The position numbers and the translations under genes are program-made. From Duganella sp. Leaf126 (GTDB lineage Bacteria; Pseudomonadota; Gammaproteobacteria; Burkholderiales; Burkholderiaceae_D): a DNA stretch of 64,000 nt. The DNA lies in assembly GCF_001423125.1 (NCBI RefSeq), contig NZ_LMNW01000035.1, positions 62,328 to 126,327 of the forward strand, read 5' to 3'. The notes beneath the pieces are model-generated. The model did no database searches. It was not told where the DNA came from and worked only from the letters and a program-made list of their open reading frames with translations. Below, in pieces: positions 37,266-48,444 of this stretch (positions are counted from its first letter, which is position 1; every line of letters begins with the position of its first letter).

Positions 37266-37757
37266 CTACACGATCCGGTTGGCCGCCAGATCCCAGCCGC
37301 CCGAGCTGTTGCCGCCGGCGCCGCCGCCGGTTTTTTGTTGGGTATAACGCCACTTGATCTTGGAGAATTTGAGCGACACCTGCTCGGTCAGGATGTCGCC
37401 CTGCACCACGCTCGGATGGACCGCGCCGATCAGCACGTTTTCGATCTCGATCTCGTAATACTTCACGCGCTCTCCCTGTGCATCGGCACGCATGAACTCG
37501 AACTTGGCCTTGGCGATGGTGCGGCCGGCGGCGCAGGTTTGCAGCAGCACGGGCGAGGACAAATCGGCCAGCTTGGAGAACACGATGTCGCGGTGCTCGC
37601 AGCGTTCGGCCGTGTGGCCGCCGGCGGTGGACGCAGTCGCGGAACGCGGCTGATCGACCCCGAAGCTGACCGCCTGACACTCGATCCATTCCCTGTGACG
37701 GTCGTCGCCCGACTCGCCCTTGATACCATCGATTTGCAGATAGACGTCGATTGCCAT
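37266..37757 (-). CDS. Hcp family type VI secretion protein
   Basis: 163 residues beginning MAIDVYLQIDGIKGESGDDRHREWIEC, with VSFGVDQPRS and the C-terminal VSLKFSKIKWRYTQQK, as in Hcp1 tube proteins. Hcp forms the hexameric rings of the T6SS inner tube. No other T6SS structural gene is in this window, so this is either an orphan hcp or one encoded away from the main cluster. The Gly/Ser-rich tail (GGGAGGNSSGGWD) is longer than in short Hcps. It follows a TPR lipoprotein gene 70 bp upstream. Confidence 0.88.
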   Translation of the reverse strand: MAIDVYLQIDGIKGESGDDRHREWIECQAVSFGVDQPRSATASTAGGHTAERCEHRDIVFSKLADLSSPVLLQTCAAGRTIAKAKFEFMRADAQGERVKYYEIEIENVLIGAVHPSVVQGDILTEQVSLKFSKIKWRYTQQKTGGGAGGNSSGGWDLAANRIV

Positions 37758-37827
37758 GCCATGCTCCTGTAGCGGGGATTGGACTCGGATGGGACTTGCG
37801 CTGCCGTGGCGCGTGCTGGCCGCGGAC

Positions 37828-38436
37828 CTATTTCAGGCTGTCGAAAGGATCGCTGTCGTTCGGCTGGTTTTTTGCCGCCCCCTTGCGCGCGGCCGCGCCG
37901 CCCTTGACGCGTCCCGGCAGCGCGGCGCCGGGCGCCGGCGGCTCGTCGCGCAGCGTGGTGCGCAGCAGCCTGGCCATTTCCTGCGCCTCGCTGCGCAGCG
38001 GCCCTGCGAGATCGTTCTGCGCGCCGAGCTGCGACAGCGCCGTGGCCGATACACGCAGGCCGCTGGCGGCGGCGATGCTGTAGGCCAGCTTGTCGGCCGG
38101 ATCGCGGCGCAGCGCTTCCTGGGCATTGGTAATGGCTTCGCCGTAGCTGGCGCGGTCGAACTTGATCTGCGCCAGCTGCAGCCACGGCGCCTTGTCGGCC
38201 GGATAGCTGGTGGCGGCTTGCCTGAGCAGCGCCTGCGCCTTGTCGGCCTGCCCTGCCTTGAGCGCCACGCTGGCGTCGGACAGCACGGCGCTCAGCGGCG
38301 CCACCTTGGGCGGCTCGGGCCGCACTTTTTCGCCATCGTTGGCGCAGGCTGACACCAGCACCAGGCCGGTAAAGGCGCCGATCAGGGTCAGCGTCGTGAA
38401 CGGTAAAACGGGCAAGCGGTTGGTGGTCGGGCGCAT
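37828..38436 (-). CDS. TPR-containing lipoprotein
   Basis: 202 residues. The signal peptide ends in the lipobox LVSAC (Cys 31), and about 2-3 tetratricopeptide-like repeats span 45-150 (ALKAGQADKAQALLRQAATSYPADKAPWLQLAQIKF, then EAITNAQEALRRDPADKLAY). ATG 38436 has AAAGGAG upstream. It lies just upstream of hcp on the same strand; similar TPR lipoproteins are found beside hcp in some T6SS clusters, so a role in that system is plausible but inferred. Confidence 0.8.
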   Translation of the reverse strand: MRPTTNRLPVLPFTTLTLIGAFTGLVLVSACANDGEKVRPEPPKVAPLSAVLSDASVALKAGQADKAQALLRQAATSYPADKAPWLQLAQIKFDRASYGEAITNAQEALRRDPADKLAYSIAAASGLRVSATALSQLGAQNDLAGPLRSEAQEMARLLRTTLRDEPPAPGAALPGRVKGGAAARKGAAKNQPNDSDPFDSLK

Positions 38437-38668
38437 CGCATTCTCCTTTGCCAAACGGTGGGACAGGCACCCATTATTCCTCAAGGCAACTTTGTGAAAA
38501 TTGCGGTTACGCAACTATCAAGGACATGGTGTGATGACACCTGCCTGTTCGATCACGCGGCGCCGCAACCGCCGCTGCTGGTCGTCTTGCCCGGCGCGGT
38601 GGCACAATGAGGCAGCTTGTACAGCGCGCACTTCGCGCCTGTCGCCAGCCCGTTGAAAGGCCACGCCC

Positions 38669-39898
38669 ATGCCCCCGGATCAACCCAGCACTTCCACGCC
38701 CCGCTCGCCGCTGCTGACCGCCGCCGCCCTCTCGCTGGGCGCGGCGATTGCGCTGGGCTTGAGCCGGTTCTCGTACGGCCTGTTGCTGCCGCCGATGCGC
38801 GACGATCTCGGTTGGTCGTATTTGCTGGCCGGGTCGATGAATACCTTTAACGCGCTCGGCTACTTCATCGGCGCCCTGTGCGCGCCGGCGCTGCTGCGAC
38901 GGGCCGGCGCCTGGCATCTGCTGATGGCGGGCGCCGTTGCCGCCAGCCTGGTGATGCTGGCGGCAGGCTGCACCACCGACGCCACGCTGCTCGCGGTCCA
39001 GCGCCTGGCGGCAGGCATCGCCAGTGCCGTCATCTTCATCGCCGGCGGCCTGCTGGCGGCGCGGCTGGGGGCGCGGCACGGCAACCGCGCCGGCCTGATC
39101 ATCGGACTGTATTACGGCGGCACCGGCATCGGCATCGCGCTGTCGGCCCTGCTGGTACCGGCCGCGATGGCGCTGGCGCGCCAGCAGCAGGCGCCCCACC
39201 TGTGGCAATGGGCATGGTGGGCGATGGCGGTGGTGTGCCTGCTGGCCACCGTCATCATGGCGCGCCCGGTCGCCGCCATCGACGCCGCTGCGCCAGCGCC
39301 TGCCGGTGCGCGTCCGTTTGCGGTACGCGATCTTGCTTTCGGCCTCGGCAGCTATTGCATGTTCGGCGTCGGCTATATCGGTTACATGACTTTCGTGGTG
39401 GCGCTGTTGAAGCAGCAAGGCATGCAGGCCGGGCTCATCACCGTCTTCTATGCGCTGCTGGGGCTGGCCGTGGTGGCCTCGTCGCGCATCTGGGCGCGCA
39501 TGCTCGACCGGTTCCGGGGCGGCGAATCGCTGGCCATCCTCAACGCCCTGCTCGGCGTCGTGACGATCTTGCCGGCGCTCACCAGTGCAGCGCCGGTGGT
39601 CTTCGTGTCGGGGCTGGTGTTCGGCGGCGTGTTTCTGTCGGTGGTGGCGTCCACCACCGCGCTGGTGCGGCACAACCTGCCGCAGGCGGCGTGGCCGGCT
39701 GGCATCAGCGCGTTTACCACTGCCTTCGCACTGGGACAAATTGTCGGGCCGAGCATGATCGGCTGGATTGCCGACGGGCCGGCAGGACTCGAGCGCGGCT
39801 TGATGGCGTCGGCAGGCGCGCTGCTGCTCGCTGCCGTGCTGGGTTGGCGGCAACCGCCGCTGGACAGCGGTGCGCCAAACAAAAAGCCCAACCGCTAA
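38669..39898 (+). CDS. YbfB/YjiJ family MFS transporter
   Basis: 409 residues with 12 predicted membrane helices. The first helix region AALSLGAAIALGLSRFSYGLLLPPMRDDLGWSYLLAGSMNTFNALGYFIGA is typical of the YbfB/YjiJ major facilitator subfamily. The substrate is unknown. The stop codon lies inside the A-rich arm of a bidirectional terminator shared with the tRNA-Asn gene downstream. Confidence 0.9.
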   Translation: MPPDQPSTSTPRSPLLTAAALSLGAAIALGLSRFSYGLLLPPMRDDLGWSYLLAGSMNTFNALGYFIGALCAPALLRRAGAWHLLMAGAVAASLVMLAAGCTTDATLLAVQRLAAGIASAVIFIAGGLLAARLGARHGNRAGLIIGLYYGGTGIGIALSALLVPAAMALARQQQAPHLWQWAWWAMAVVCLLATVIMARPVAAIDAAAPAPAGARPFAVRDLAFGLGSYCMFGVGYIGYMTFVVALLKQQGMQAGLITVFYALLGLAVVASSRIWARMLDRFRGGESLAILNALLGVVTILPALTSAAPVVFVSGLVFGGVFLSVVASTTALVRHNLPQAAWPAGISAFTTAFALGQIVGPSMIGWIADGPAGLERGLMASAGALLLAAVLGWRQPPLDSGAPNKKPNR

Positions 39899-39912
39899 GG
39901 GCTGGGCTTTTT
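39881..39912. terminator. Bidirectional terminator between MFS gene and tRNA-Asn
   Basis: AAAAAGCCCA and TGGGCTTTTT form a 10-bp stem with A and T tracts at both ends. It overlaps the last codons of the MFS gene and serves the leftward tRNA-Asn as well. Confidence 0.85.
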
Positions 39913-39928
39913 CAGGTGCTGCATGTTC

Positions 39929-40004
39929 TGGCTCCCCGACCTGGACTCGAACCAGGGACCTGCGGATTAACAGTCCGTCGCTCTACCGACTGAGCTATCA
40001 GGGA
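39929..40004 (-). tRNA. tRNA-Asn (GTT), copy 1
   Basis: 76 nt including encoded CCA. Acceptor TCCCTGA pairs with TCGGGGA; the D-loop AGCTCAGTCGGTAGAGC, anticodon loop CTGTTAA and T-loop GGTTCGAGTCC are standard. Identical in sequence to the copies at 43678 and 43809. It has its own promoter (40016-40044) and terminator. Confidence 0.97.
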
Positions 40005-40015
40005 AAAGAGGCCGC

Positions 40016-40044
40016 ATTATATACGGCCCAGGATCGGCTGTCTA
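40016..40044 (-). promoter_or_regulatory. Promoter of tRNA-Asn copy 1
   Basis: TAGACA (40044-40039), 17-bp spacer and TATAAT (40021-40016) on the minus strand, 11 nt upstream of the tRNA 5' end. Confidence 0.75.
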
Positions 40045-40060
40045 TGCCGAGCGGCGAATT

Positions 40061-42238
40061 TTAGAAATTGCCGCGGAACTGGACGCCGAACTGGCGCGGC
40101 TCGTTCACGAAACCGGTCAGGTTGTTGAAGTCGATGCCGCCGATGATGCGCTCGGTGTTGGTGATGTTGCGGCCGAATGCTGCCACTTCATACTTGCCGC
40201 CATCCCAGTTGTAGCCGACGCGCAGGCCGCCTTCGACCATCGCCTTGCCGGTGAACTCTTTCGACTCGTACAGGAAGAAGTTGATCTTGCTGCGGTAGGC
40301 CCAGTCGGTCAGCACGAACAGGTTGCCGTTTTCCAGCGCCCAGTTATAGCGGGCGGTGGCGTTGACCGTGTACTTCGGCGCCTGCGGCAGCGGGTTGCCG
40401 TTGATGATGACGTTCTTGCCGTCCAGCGGGTTGGTCACGGTGCACGACCGGCAAGGCGCCACGCGCAGCGACGGGTCCTTGATCTCGGTGAAGTTGTACG
40501 AACCGCCTGCCGTGACCTTGAACGCCGGGGTGATGAAGGCTTCGAAGTCCGCTTCCACGCCGCGGCCGCTGGTCTTGGCTGCATTGATCAGCTGGTTGGC
40601 ATTGGACTGGCCGCCGACCACGGTCAGCTGCTGGTTCTTGACTTCGTAGTTGTACACGCTGAAGTTGGCGCGGGCGCGGCGGTTGAACAGGTCGGCCTTG
40701 ACACCGGCTTCGTACGAGGTGATGGTTTCCGCATCGGCCACGGTGATCGGCACGGCAGCCGATGCTGCGGCGATACTCGGCGCACGGAAGCCGGTGGCCA
40801 CGCGCACGTAGGTGTTGACGTCCGGGTTGACCTTGTAGGTCAGGCTGGCGTCCCAGTTGGCCTTGCTCTTGTCGGCCTCTGCCGTGCTCGGCCCGACTTG
40901 CTGCACATTGATGTTGGTAACGGTGCGGAAGTCTTTCTTGTCGTTCGTGTAGCGCACGCCGCCACGCAGCACCAGGTCGCTGCTCAGGTCGTAGGTGACG
41001 GAACCGAAGATGGCCTTGGCGGTATTGTTCTGGTGGCTCACCAGGTGCGAGGTACGCACGCCTGCAGTGTCGTAGTTGTCGGTCAGGCCTTCGGCACTTT
41101 CCTTGAACCAGTACACACCGGTCTGCCAGTTGAGCGGGCCGGCGTTTTTCGATTCGACGCGGAATTCCTGGGTGTACTGCTTCAGGTAGCTCAGGCCGCC
41201 GGCAGTAGCGACCGGGAACGGGATGGCCGGATCGCCGACGTGGCCGCCGTCGATGTCGCCACGGCTCAGGTAATCGTCCACGCCTTCGTAGCCGGTGATC
41301 GAGAACAGCTTGACCGCGCCGAGGTCCCAGGTCAGGCGCACATTGCCGCCGTTGGTGCGCAGGTGCTGGCCGTTCGGGGTATCGGTACCGATCTTGGTGA
41401 AGTCGTAGCCGTCGGCGAAGTCGTTGGTGCCCTTCTTGATCAGGTTGGCACGGAACAGGCGCGCGCTGCCGGTGGTCGAGCGCGAGTGCACGTTGAACAG
41501 CGCGTTGAAGGTAGTGCTCGGCTTGTACAGGAACTGCACGCGCTCGGCGTGTTCGTTGTAGCCTTCCAGCGAATCCTTGTCACCGGTGAAGGTGTTGTCG
41601 ACGAAGTCGTCGCGGTGCTGGCGCAGGGTCGACACGCGCATGGCCCATTCGTTCGACAGCGGCACGTTGGCGGCTGCTTCGACGTTGATGGTGTTGTGGG
41701 TGGCGGCGGACAGGCTGTAATACCCTTCGACCTTGTCCAGGTTCGGCTTGGCCGACTCGAACTTGACCACGCCGGCTGGCGTGTTGCGGCCGAACAGCGT
41801 GCCTTGCGGACCGCGCAGGACTTCCACGCCGGCCAGGTCGAACATCGGGAAACCTTTCAGGATGCCGTTTTCCTGGACCACGTCGTCGTACACGAGCGAC
41901 ACCGGCTGCGAGGCGAAGGCGTTGAAGTCGGTATTGCCGTAACCGCGGATGTAGAAGCGCGGGAAGGTGCGGCCGTTCGACGATTCGATGTTCAGCGATG
42001 GCACTTTGCTGGCCAGCACGCGGATGTCCTGGCCGCCCGACAGCATCACGTCGAGGCGCTCGTCCTTGAGCATGGTCACCGAGACCGGCACGTCCTTGAT
42101 GTTTTCAGCACGGCGCTGAGCGGTCACCACGACGGTTTCCAGTTGTGGTTCGGTAGCGGTCTGCGCCACGGCGGCGCCGATCGGCATGACAGCGCTCAGC
42201 GCCAGCAGGCGTTTGTGCATCTTGGACAGTTTGATCAT
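40061..42238 (-). CDS. TonB-dependent outer-membrane receptor
   Basis: 725 residues. Signal peptide (about 7-25, cleavage after AVA before QTAT). The TonB box is probably ETVVVTAQRR (about 34-43). The plug domain contains NIKDVPVSVTMLKDERL and GVEVLRGPQGTLFGRNTPAGVV, and a 22-strand-type barrel ends in QFGVQFRGNF. The QRRAENIKDVPVSV pattern is common in receptors of sphingomonads and related groups that import organic compounds or ferric complexes. The ligand is unknown. It sits alone between identical tRNA-Asn genes. Confidence 0.93.
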   Translation of the reverse strand: MIKLSKMHKRLLALSAVMPIGAAVAQTATEPQLETVVVTAQRRAENIKDVPVSVTMLKDERLDVMLSGGQDIRVLASKVPSLNIESSNGRTFPRFYIRGYGNTDFNAFASQPVSLVYDDVVQENGILKGFPMFDLAGVEVLRGPQGTLFGRNTPAGVVKFESAKPNLDKVEGYYSLSAATHNTINVEAAANVPLSNEWAMRVSTLRQHRDDFVDNTFTGDKDSLEGYNEHAERVQFLYKPSTTFNALFNVHSRSTTGSARLFRANLIKKGTNDFADGYDFTKIGTDTPNGQHLRTNGGNVRLTWDLGAVKLFSITGYEGVDDYLSRGDIDGGHVGDPAIPFPVATAGGLSYLKQYTQEFRVESKNAGPLNWQTGVYWFKESAEGLTDNYDTAGVRTSHLVSHQNNTAKAIFGSVTYDLSSDLVLRGGVRYTNDKKDFRTVTNINVQQVGPSTAEADKSKANWDASLTYKVNPDVNTYVRVATGFRAPSIAAASAAVPITVADAETITSYEAGVKADLFNRRARANFSVYNYEVKNQQLTVVGGQSNANQLINAAKTSGRGVEADFEAFITPAFKVTAGGSYNFTEIKDPSLRVAPCRSCTVTNPLDGKNVIINGNPLPQAPKYTVNATARYNWALENGNLFVLTDWAYRSKINFFLYESKEFTGKAMVEGGLRVGYNWDGGKYEVAAFGRNITNTERIIGGIDFNNLTGFVNEPRQFGVQFRGNF

Positions 42239-42661
42239 TCGAGTTCCCGGTTTAATTGGCTAGCAAAAGAGTGCAAAAAGAGTGCAAAACAGTGTCTCCT
42301 GTCTTCTCTTTGGTGGTCTGGCATCCGGCTGTTCATCTGTCGCGACCATGCCGGTTCAAGCGGGCAACGCATCTTGAAGATGTCTAGAATGCACCGGCTT
42401 TAAGAAAGGCGGTATTTTCTTTCATTGATAGGTGGTATTGCAAGCCGAATATATGACCGGGAGACCGAAGTGTTAGATATTCGGTACACATCGGGTGTGC
42501 GCAGACGACAAAAAGGCGCCCGGCTCTGCAGCGGGGCGCCTGTTGGCGTTAAAAATAATATTGTTTATACGATCATCGGCAGTCGATTGGGTGCGACTTT
42601 TTTTGTGCAACGCGCATCGATTGTGTGGAAAACACAACAGCTGGCGCGCTTGCTGTCCGCC
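42239..42661. other. Intergenic region upstream of the TonB receptor
   Basis: 423 bp between two leftward genes. It holds the terminator at 42508-42542. A weak inverted repeat CCGAATAT/ATATTCGG (42445-42452 and 42477-42484) could be an operator. No gene seen. Confidence 0.45.
42508..42542 (-). terminator. Rho-independent terminator of the DUF3334 gene
   Basis: On the minus strand AGGCGCCC and GGGCGCCT form a stem closing a GC-rich loop, followed by TTTT. It lies about 120 nt past the DUF3334 stop codon. Confidence 0.7.
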
Positions 42662-43351
42662 TTACATGCCCAGCGAACGCAACAGGTCGGAGTTGTCGTC
42701 GGCGTCGTCTTCCTGCGCCGGCGCCGGTTTGCCGCCCTTGGCCTGCTCGGCCGCCATCAGCGCATCGGCATCCATGTCCTCGTTGGCGTCGAAGTCGTGC
42801 AGACGGATGAACTCGGTGCGGTCGATCGCCAGCTCGAGGTAGAAGATGTTGTTTTTCTCGGTGTAGAACGTGACGCGGCGGATTTCCGGGCGGTCCAGCG
42901 GGGTATCGACATTGAGCATCACCTGCTTGTTGAGCACCAGCATCTTCGGCTGGTTCTGGGTGATGTTGGTTTGCAGCTCGCGGCGCACCTTGCCGGTGAA
43001 GTCGCCGACGATCTGGTTCATCAGCTCGCCCATGATGTTCGATACTTCGTCCGAGGTGTGCGCGGTGGCCAGTTCCGACTTCGGCATACCCATGGTCAGC
43101 ATGTAGCGTTCGTAGATTTCCATGGCGGTGGCGGCGCTGAAATTGAGCACGACCAGGCCGGTGAAACCGCCGTCGAACAGCACGAAACAGCCGATGTCGG
43201 GCTTCAGGCCGATCTTGGTAATACGCTGCACCATGCCCGAGTAATTCACTTTGCTCTGCGTGGCCACGTTGATCACGCGCGACACGGAATCGCACAAGCT
43301 TTTCAGCACATCCTCGGTGCCGTACACAACCGTTTCTTTATCAAAACTCAT
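42662..43351 (-). CDS. DUF3334 family protein (CheC/CheX-like fold)
   Basis: 229 residues. The block MLTMGMPKSELATAHTSDEVSNIMGELMNQIVGDFTGKV, with ELQTNITQNQPKMLVLNKQ, is the family signature. The E-x-x-N-x-x-x-x-E/N arrangement (DEVSNIMGELMNQ) recalls the catalytic helix of CheC/CheX phosphatases. The C-terminus is acidic (QEDDADDNSDLLRSLGM). It is probably cytoplasmic and may act on a phosphorylated response regulator; this is inference. It is located alone between the TonB receptor and the tRNA-Asn pair. Confidence 0.82.
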   Translation of the reverse strand: MSFDKETVVYGTEDVLKSLCDSVSRVINVATQSKVNYSGMVQRITKIGLKPDIGCFVLFDGGFTGLVVLNFSAATAMEIYERYMLTMGMPKSELATAHTSDEVSNIMGELMNQIVGDFTGKVRRELQTNITQNQPKMLVLNKQVMLNVDTPLDRPEIRRVTFYTEKNNIFYLELAIDRTEFIRLHDFDANEDMDADALMAAEQAKGGKPAPAQEDDADDNSDLLRSLGM

Positions 43352-43677
43352 GGTGAACCTCTGTTGACCTTTTCAATGTTAAAGCTTGTCACGTCTGCGC
43401 TCCGCGCAATCAGCATGTACGCAGAATAACCAGATGCAAGATTTACGTCCACCGATACCTGCGTTTTCACGAAACATTTGTGCCGAAATGCAAAGTCTGT
43501 GAACCTCGGTCCATCGCTCGGCACCGGGTTTGATTTTCAAACGTCATCTAACTCCCGGTACCGTCTTTAGGCAAATTAACGGACACCGATCCGACTGCAC
43601 TCGAGCTCCACTGTCAGAGTCTGAGCGTCAGGTAAACGAAAAAAGGCCACGTTTTTCAACGTGGCCTTCTTGTATTC
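43352..43677. other. Intergenic region before the tRNA-Asn pair
   Basis: 326 bp. It contains the tRNA terminator at 43637-43670 and should hold the DUF3334 promoter. I see no coding sequence. Confidence 0.5.
43637..43670 (-). terminator. Rho-independent terminator after tRNA-Asn copy 2
   Basis: On the minus strand AAGGCCACG / CGTGGCC forms a stem with a loop of 8 nt, followed by six T. It starts 8 nt after the tRNA 3' end. Confidence 0.85.
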
Positions 43678-43753
43678 TGGCTCCCCGACCTGGACTCGAA
43701 CCAGGGACCTGCGGATTAACAGTCCGTCGCTCTACCGACTGAGCTATCAGGGA
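43678..43753 (-). tRNA. tRNA-Asn (GTT), copy 2
   Basis: 76 nt with encoded CCA, identical to copies 1 and 3. It lies 55 bp downstream of copy 3 with no promoter between them that I can see, so the two are probably one transcript ending at 43637-43670. Confidence 0.97.
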
Positions 43754-43808
43754 ATTGCGTCGCTCGGTACTGCCGGTGCCTGCTGCGACTGTGCAGGCAT
43801 CGAAATTC

Positions 43809-43884
43809 TGGCTCCCCGACCTGGACTCGAACCAGGGACCTGCGGATTAACAGTCCGTCGCTCTACCGACTGAGCTATCAGGGA
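43809..43884 (-). tRNA. tRNA-Asn (GTT), copy 3
   Basis: 76 nt with encoded CCA, identical to the other two. The identity with copy 1 continues 9 bp into the 5' flank (AAAAGAGGC), and both share a similarly placed promoter. Confidence 0.97.
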
Positions 43885-43895
43885 AAAGAGGCAAC

Positions 43896-43924
43896 ATTTT
43901 ATACTGTTTAGTTCGCGCTTTCAA
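43896..43924 (-). promoter_or_regulatory. Promoter of the tRNA-Asn pair
   Basis: TTGAAA (43924-43919), 17-bp spacer and TAAAAT (43901-43896) on the minus strand, 11 nt upstream of copy 3. Confidence 0.65.
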
Positions 43925-44008
43925 GAAAGATTTCTTTTAGCGCAATTCTTGGTGGTATGTCCTGTTGCCCTTTCGAATCACGCTGGCGCGATCCGAAGAA
44001 GCAAGAGT

Positions 44009-45211
44009 TTAGAGTACTTTGGCGATGGCGTCAATAACGGTATCGATGTTGCGCGAATTGAGCGCAGCCACGCAAATGCGGCCCGTGTCCACGGCGTAAA
44101 TCGATTGTTCGCGCAGCTTGCCGACCTGGCCCTTGGTCAGGCCCGAGTACGAGAACATGCCGACCTGGTCGCGCACGAAGTCGAAGTCGTGCGCCGGCGC
44201 CTTGGCCTTGAGCTTGGCGACGAACGCTTCGCGCATCTGCTTGATGCGCACGCGCATGCCGGCCAGTTCGTCTTCCCACAACTGGCGCAGTTCCGGCGTG
44301 GTCAGCACGGTGGCCACCACCTTGCCGCCATGGACCGGCGGGTTCGAATAGTTGGTGCGCACCACGCGCTTGAGTTGCGACATCAGGCGCGCCGCTTCGT
44401 CGCCGCTGGCGGCCACCACGCTCAGTGCGCCCACCCGCTCGCCGTACAGCGAGAACGATTTCGAGAACGAGTTCGACACCAGCAGCGGACCGCCGGCGTC
44501 GGCAAAGCGGCGCACCACGGCGCCGTCTTCGGCGATGCCGGCGCCGAAGCCCTGGTAGGCCATGTCGAGAAACGGCACCAGGCCGCGCTTGGTGACGGCT
44601 GCGATCACGTCATCCCACTGGGCGGACGTCAGGTCGGCGCCGGTCGGGTTGTGGCAGCACGCGTGCAGCAGCACGATGGAACCGGCCGGCATGGCCTGGA
44701 GGTCGGCCAGCATGCCGGCGAAATCGACGCCGTGCGTGGCCGGGTCGTAGTAGCGGTAGTTGTTGACGGTGAAGCCGGCGCTCTCGAACAGCGCGCGGTG
44801 GTTTTCCCAGCTCGGATCGCTGATATAGACCTGCGCGTCCGGGGCGAAGCGCTTGAGGAAGTCGGCACCGATCTTCAGGGCGCCGGTGCCGCCGATGGCT
44901 TGCACGGTGATCGCACGCTTCTCTTGAATTACCGCGCTGTCGGCGCCAAATACCAGCTCTTGCACCGCCTTGTCGTAGGCAGCCAGGCCTTCGATGGGCA
45001 GGTAGGTGCGCGGCGCCGGTGCGGCGATCAGGATTTCCTCCGCTTTTTGTACGCAAGCCAACAGCGGCACCTTGCCATTGTCGTCATAGTAAACGCCGAC
45101 GCCGAGATTGATCTTGGCTGGGTTCTGGTCGGCGTTGAACGCTTCGGTGATGCCCAGGATCGGGTCGCGTGGCGCCATGTCGATGGCACTGAACAAGCTA
45201 GTATTCGTCAT
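44009..45211 (-). CDS. Aromatic/aspartate aminotransferase (class I)
   Basis: PLP transaminase of the AspC/TyrB subgroup. 400 residues. The PLP lysine lies in SNSFSKSFSLYGERVGAL (about 247), the N-terminal KINLGVGVYYDDNGK is typical, CHNPTGADLT marks the cofactor site and the C-terminus has the DQVGMFSYSGL segment. Start at ATG 45211 (MTNTSLFSAI); the frame stays open further upstream but only here is the family N-terminus found. It is divergent from uvrB. Aspartate versus tyrosine/phenylalanine preference cannot be decided. Confidence 0.95.
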   Translation of the reverse strand: MTNTSLFSAIDMAPRDPILGITEAFNADQNPAKINLGVGVYYDDNGKVPLLACVQKAEEILIAAPAPRTYLPIEGLAAYDKAVQELVFGADSAVIQEKRAITVQAIGGTGALKIGADFLKRFAPDAQVYISDPSWENHRALFESAGFTVNNYRYYDPATHGVDFAGMLADLQAMPAGSIVLLHACCHNPTGADLTSAQWDDVIAAVTKRGLVPFLDMAYQGFGAGIAEDGAVVRRFADAGGPLLVSNSFSKSFSLYGERVGALSVVAASGDEAARLMSQLKRVVRTNYSNPPVHGGKVVATVLTTPELRQLWEDELAGMRVRIKQMREAFVAKLKAKAPAHDFDFVRDQVGMFSYSGLTKGQVGKLREQSIYAVDTGRICVAALNSRNIDTVIDAIAKVL

Positions 45212-45328
45212 GATAAGATTGGATTCGATTGAGAGCGGTTCGCAGTGGAAAATTTTGACAGCGCCCCTTACTAGTATCCGAATATTAGGCCGCTGGCAGG
45301 CCGTCATTTTAGCAAAGGTCGGTACAAG

Positions 45329-47404
<2,076 letters not shown>

Positions 47405-47415
47405 AGGTCAACACC

Positions 47416-48435
47416 ATGCAAGTAATTTTAGGTAGCGCCCCACTGGGCATGCCCTGGGCCACCATGGACCCCTTCCTGTTCTGCGTCCACCATGTCGACG
47501 GCTACCCCAAGGGTAACGGCAAGTTCGGTCCGGCAGCGGCGCTGTCGGGGCGCCAGATCGGCCAGGATTTCGCCAGCGTCGATGGCTGGAATATGTACCA
47601 CGGCGAGCAGGTGCCGGGCTTTCCCGGCCACCCGCACCGCGGCTTCGAGACCGTCACCATCGTGCGCCGGGGCCTGATCGATCATGCCGACTCGCTGGGC
47701 GCGGCTGCGCGCTTCGGCGCCGGCGACGTGCAGTGGCTGACGGCCGGTCGCGGCGTGGTCCATTCCGAGATGTTCCCGCTGCTCAAGACCGACGCCGACA
47801 ATCCGCTCGAGCTGTTCCAGATCTGGCTCAACCTGCCCGCCCGCAGCAAGCTGGTCGAGCCGCACTTCACCATGCTGTGGTCCGAAGACGTGCCGCGCCA
47901 GGTGGTGGCCGATGCCGCCGGCGCGCGCACCGAGATCATGTGCGTGGCCGGCAAGCTGGCCGGCGTCACGCCGCTGGCGCCGCCGCCCGATTCGTGGGCG
48001 GCCGCTGACGAAAGCGACGTGGCGATCTGGGTCATCACGATGGAACCGGGCGCCGCATGGACGCTGCCGCCCACCCAGGGCGCCCGGACCAAGCGCGCGC
48101 TGTACTACTTCGACGGCGACGGCGCCACCGTCGGTGGCGAGGCGCTGGCTGCCCGCAGCGCCAACGACCTGCGCACCGACGTGCCGCTGCTGCTGAAAAA
48201 CGGCGCCAGGCCGGCGCAGTTTTTAGTGCTGCAAGGCCGTCCGATCGGCGAGCGCGTGGTGCAGGCCGGCCCGTTCGTGATGAACAGCGAGCAGGAAATC
48301 CGGCAGGCCCACGCCGACTACCAGCGCACCGGTTTCGGCGGCTGGCCATGGCCCGATCCGATGCCGGTCCACGGCGACGACCCCACCCGCTTTGCGCGCC
48401 ACGTCGATGGCCGCGTGGAGCGCAGAGACCGCTGA
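47416..48435 (+). CDS. Pirin family protein
   Basis: 339 residues, bicupin. The metal ligands are in GHPHRGFETVTIVRRG (His-x-His) and VVHSEMFP (His and Glu), and LELFQIWLNLPARSK follows. The C-terminal cupin is of the pirin type, and the last 45 residues (RQAHADYQRTGFGGWPWPDP) are conserved. Some members are quercetinases; others are regulators. It is probably co-transcribed with uvrB and converges with the hydrolase gene. Confidence 0.9.
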   Translation: MQVILGSAPLGMPWATMDPFLFCVHHVDGYPKGNGKFGPAAALSGRQIGQDFASVDGWNMYHGEQVPGFPGHPHRGFETVTIVRRGLIDHADSLGAAARFGAGDVQWLTAGRGVVHSEMFPLLKTDADNPLELFQIWLNLPARSKLVEPHFTMLWSEDVPRQVVADAAGARTEIMCVAGKLAGVTPLAPPPDSWAAADESDVAIWVITMEPGAAWTLPPTQGARTKRALYYFDGDGATVGGEALAARSANDLRTDVPLLLKNGARPAQFLVLQGRPIGERVVQAGPFVMNSEQEIRQAHADYQRTGFGGWPWPDPMPVHGDDPTRFARHVDGRVERRDR

Positions 48436-48444
48436 GCTGCGGGT

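Noticed and set aside
45212..45328. SOS box for uvrB
   Set aside because: No CTGT-N8-ACAG found in the divergent intergenic region.
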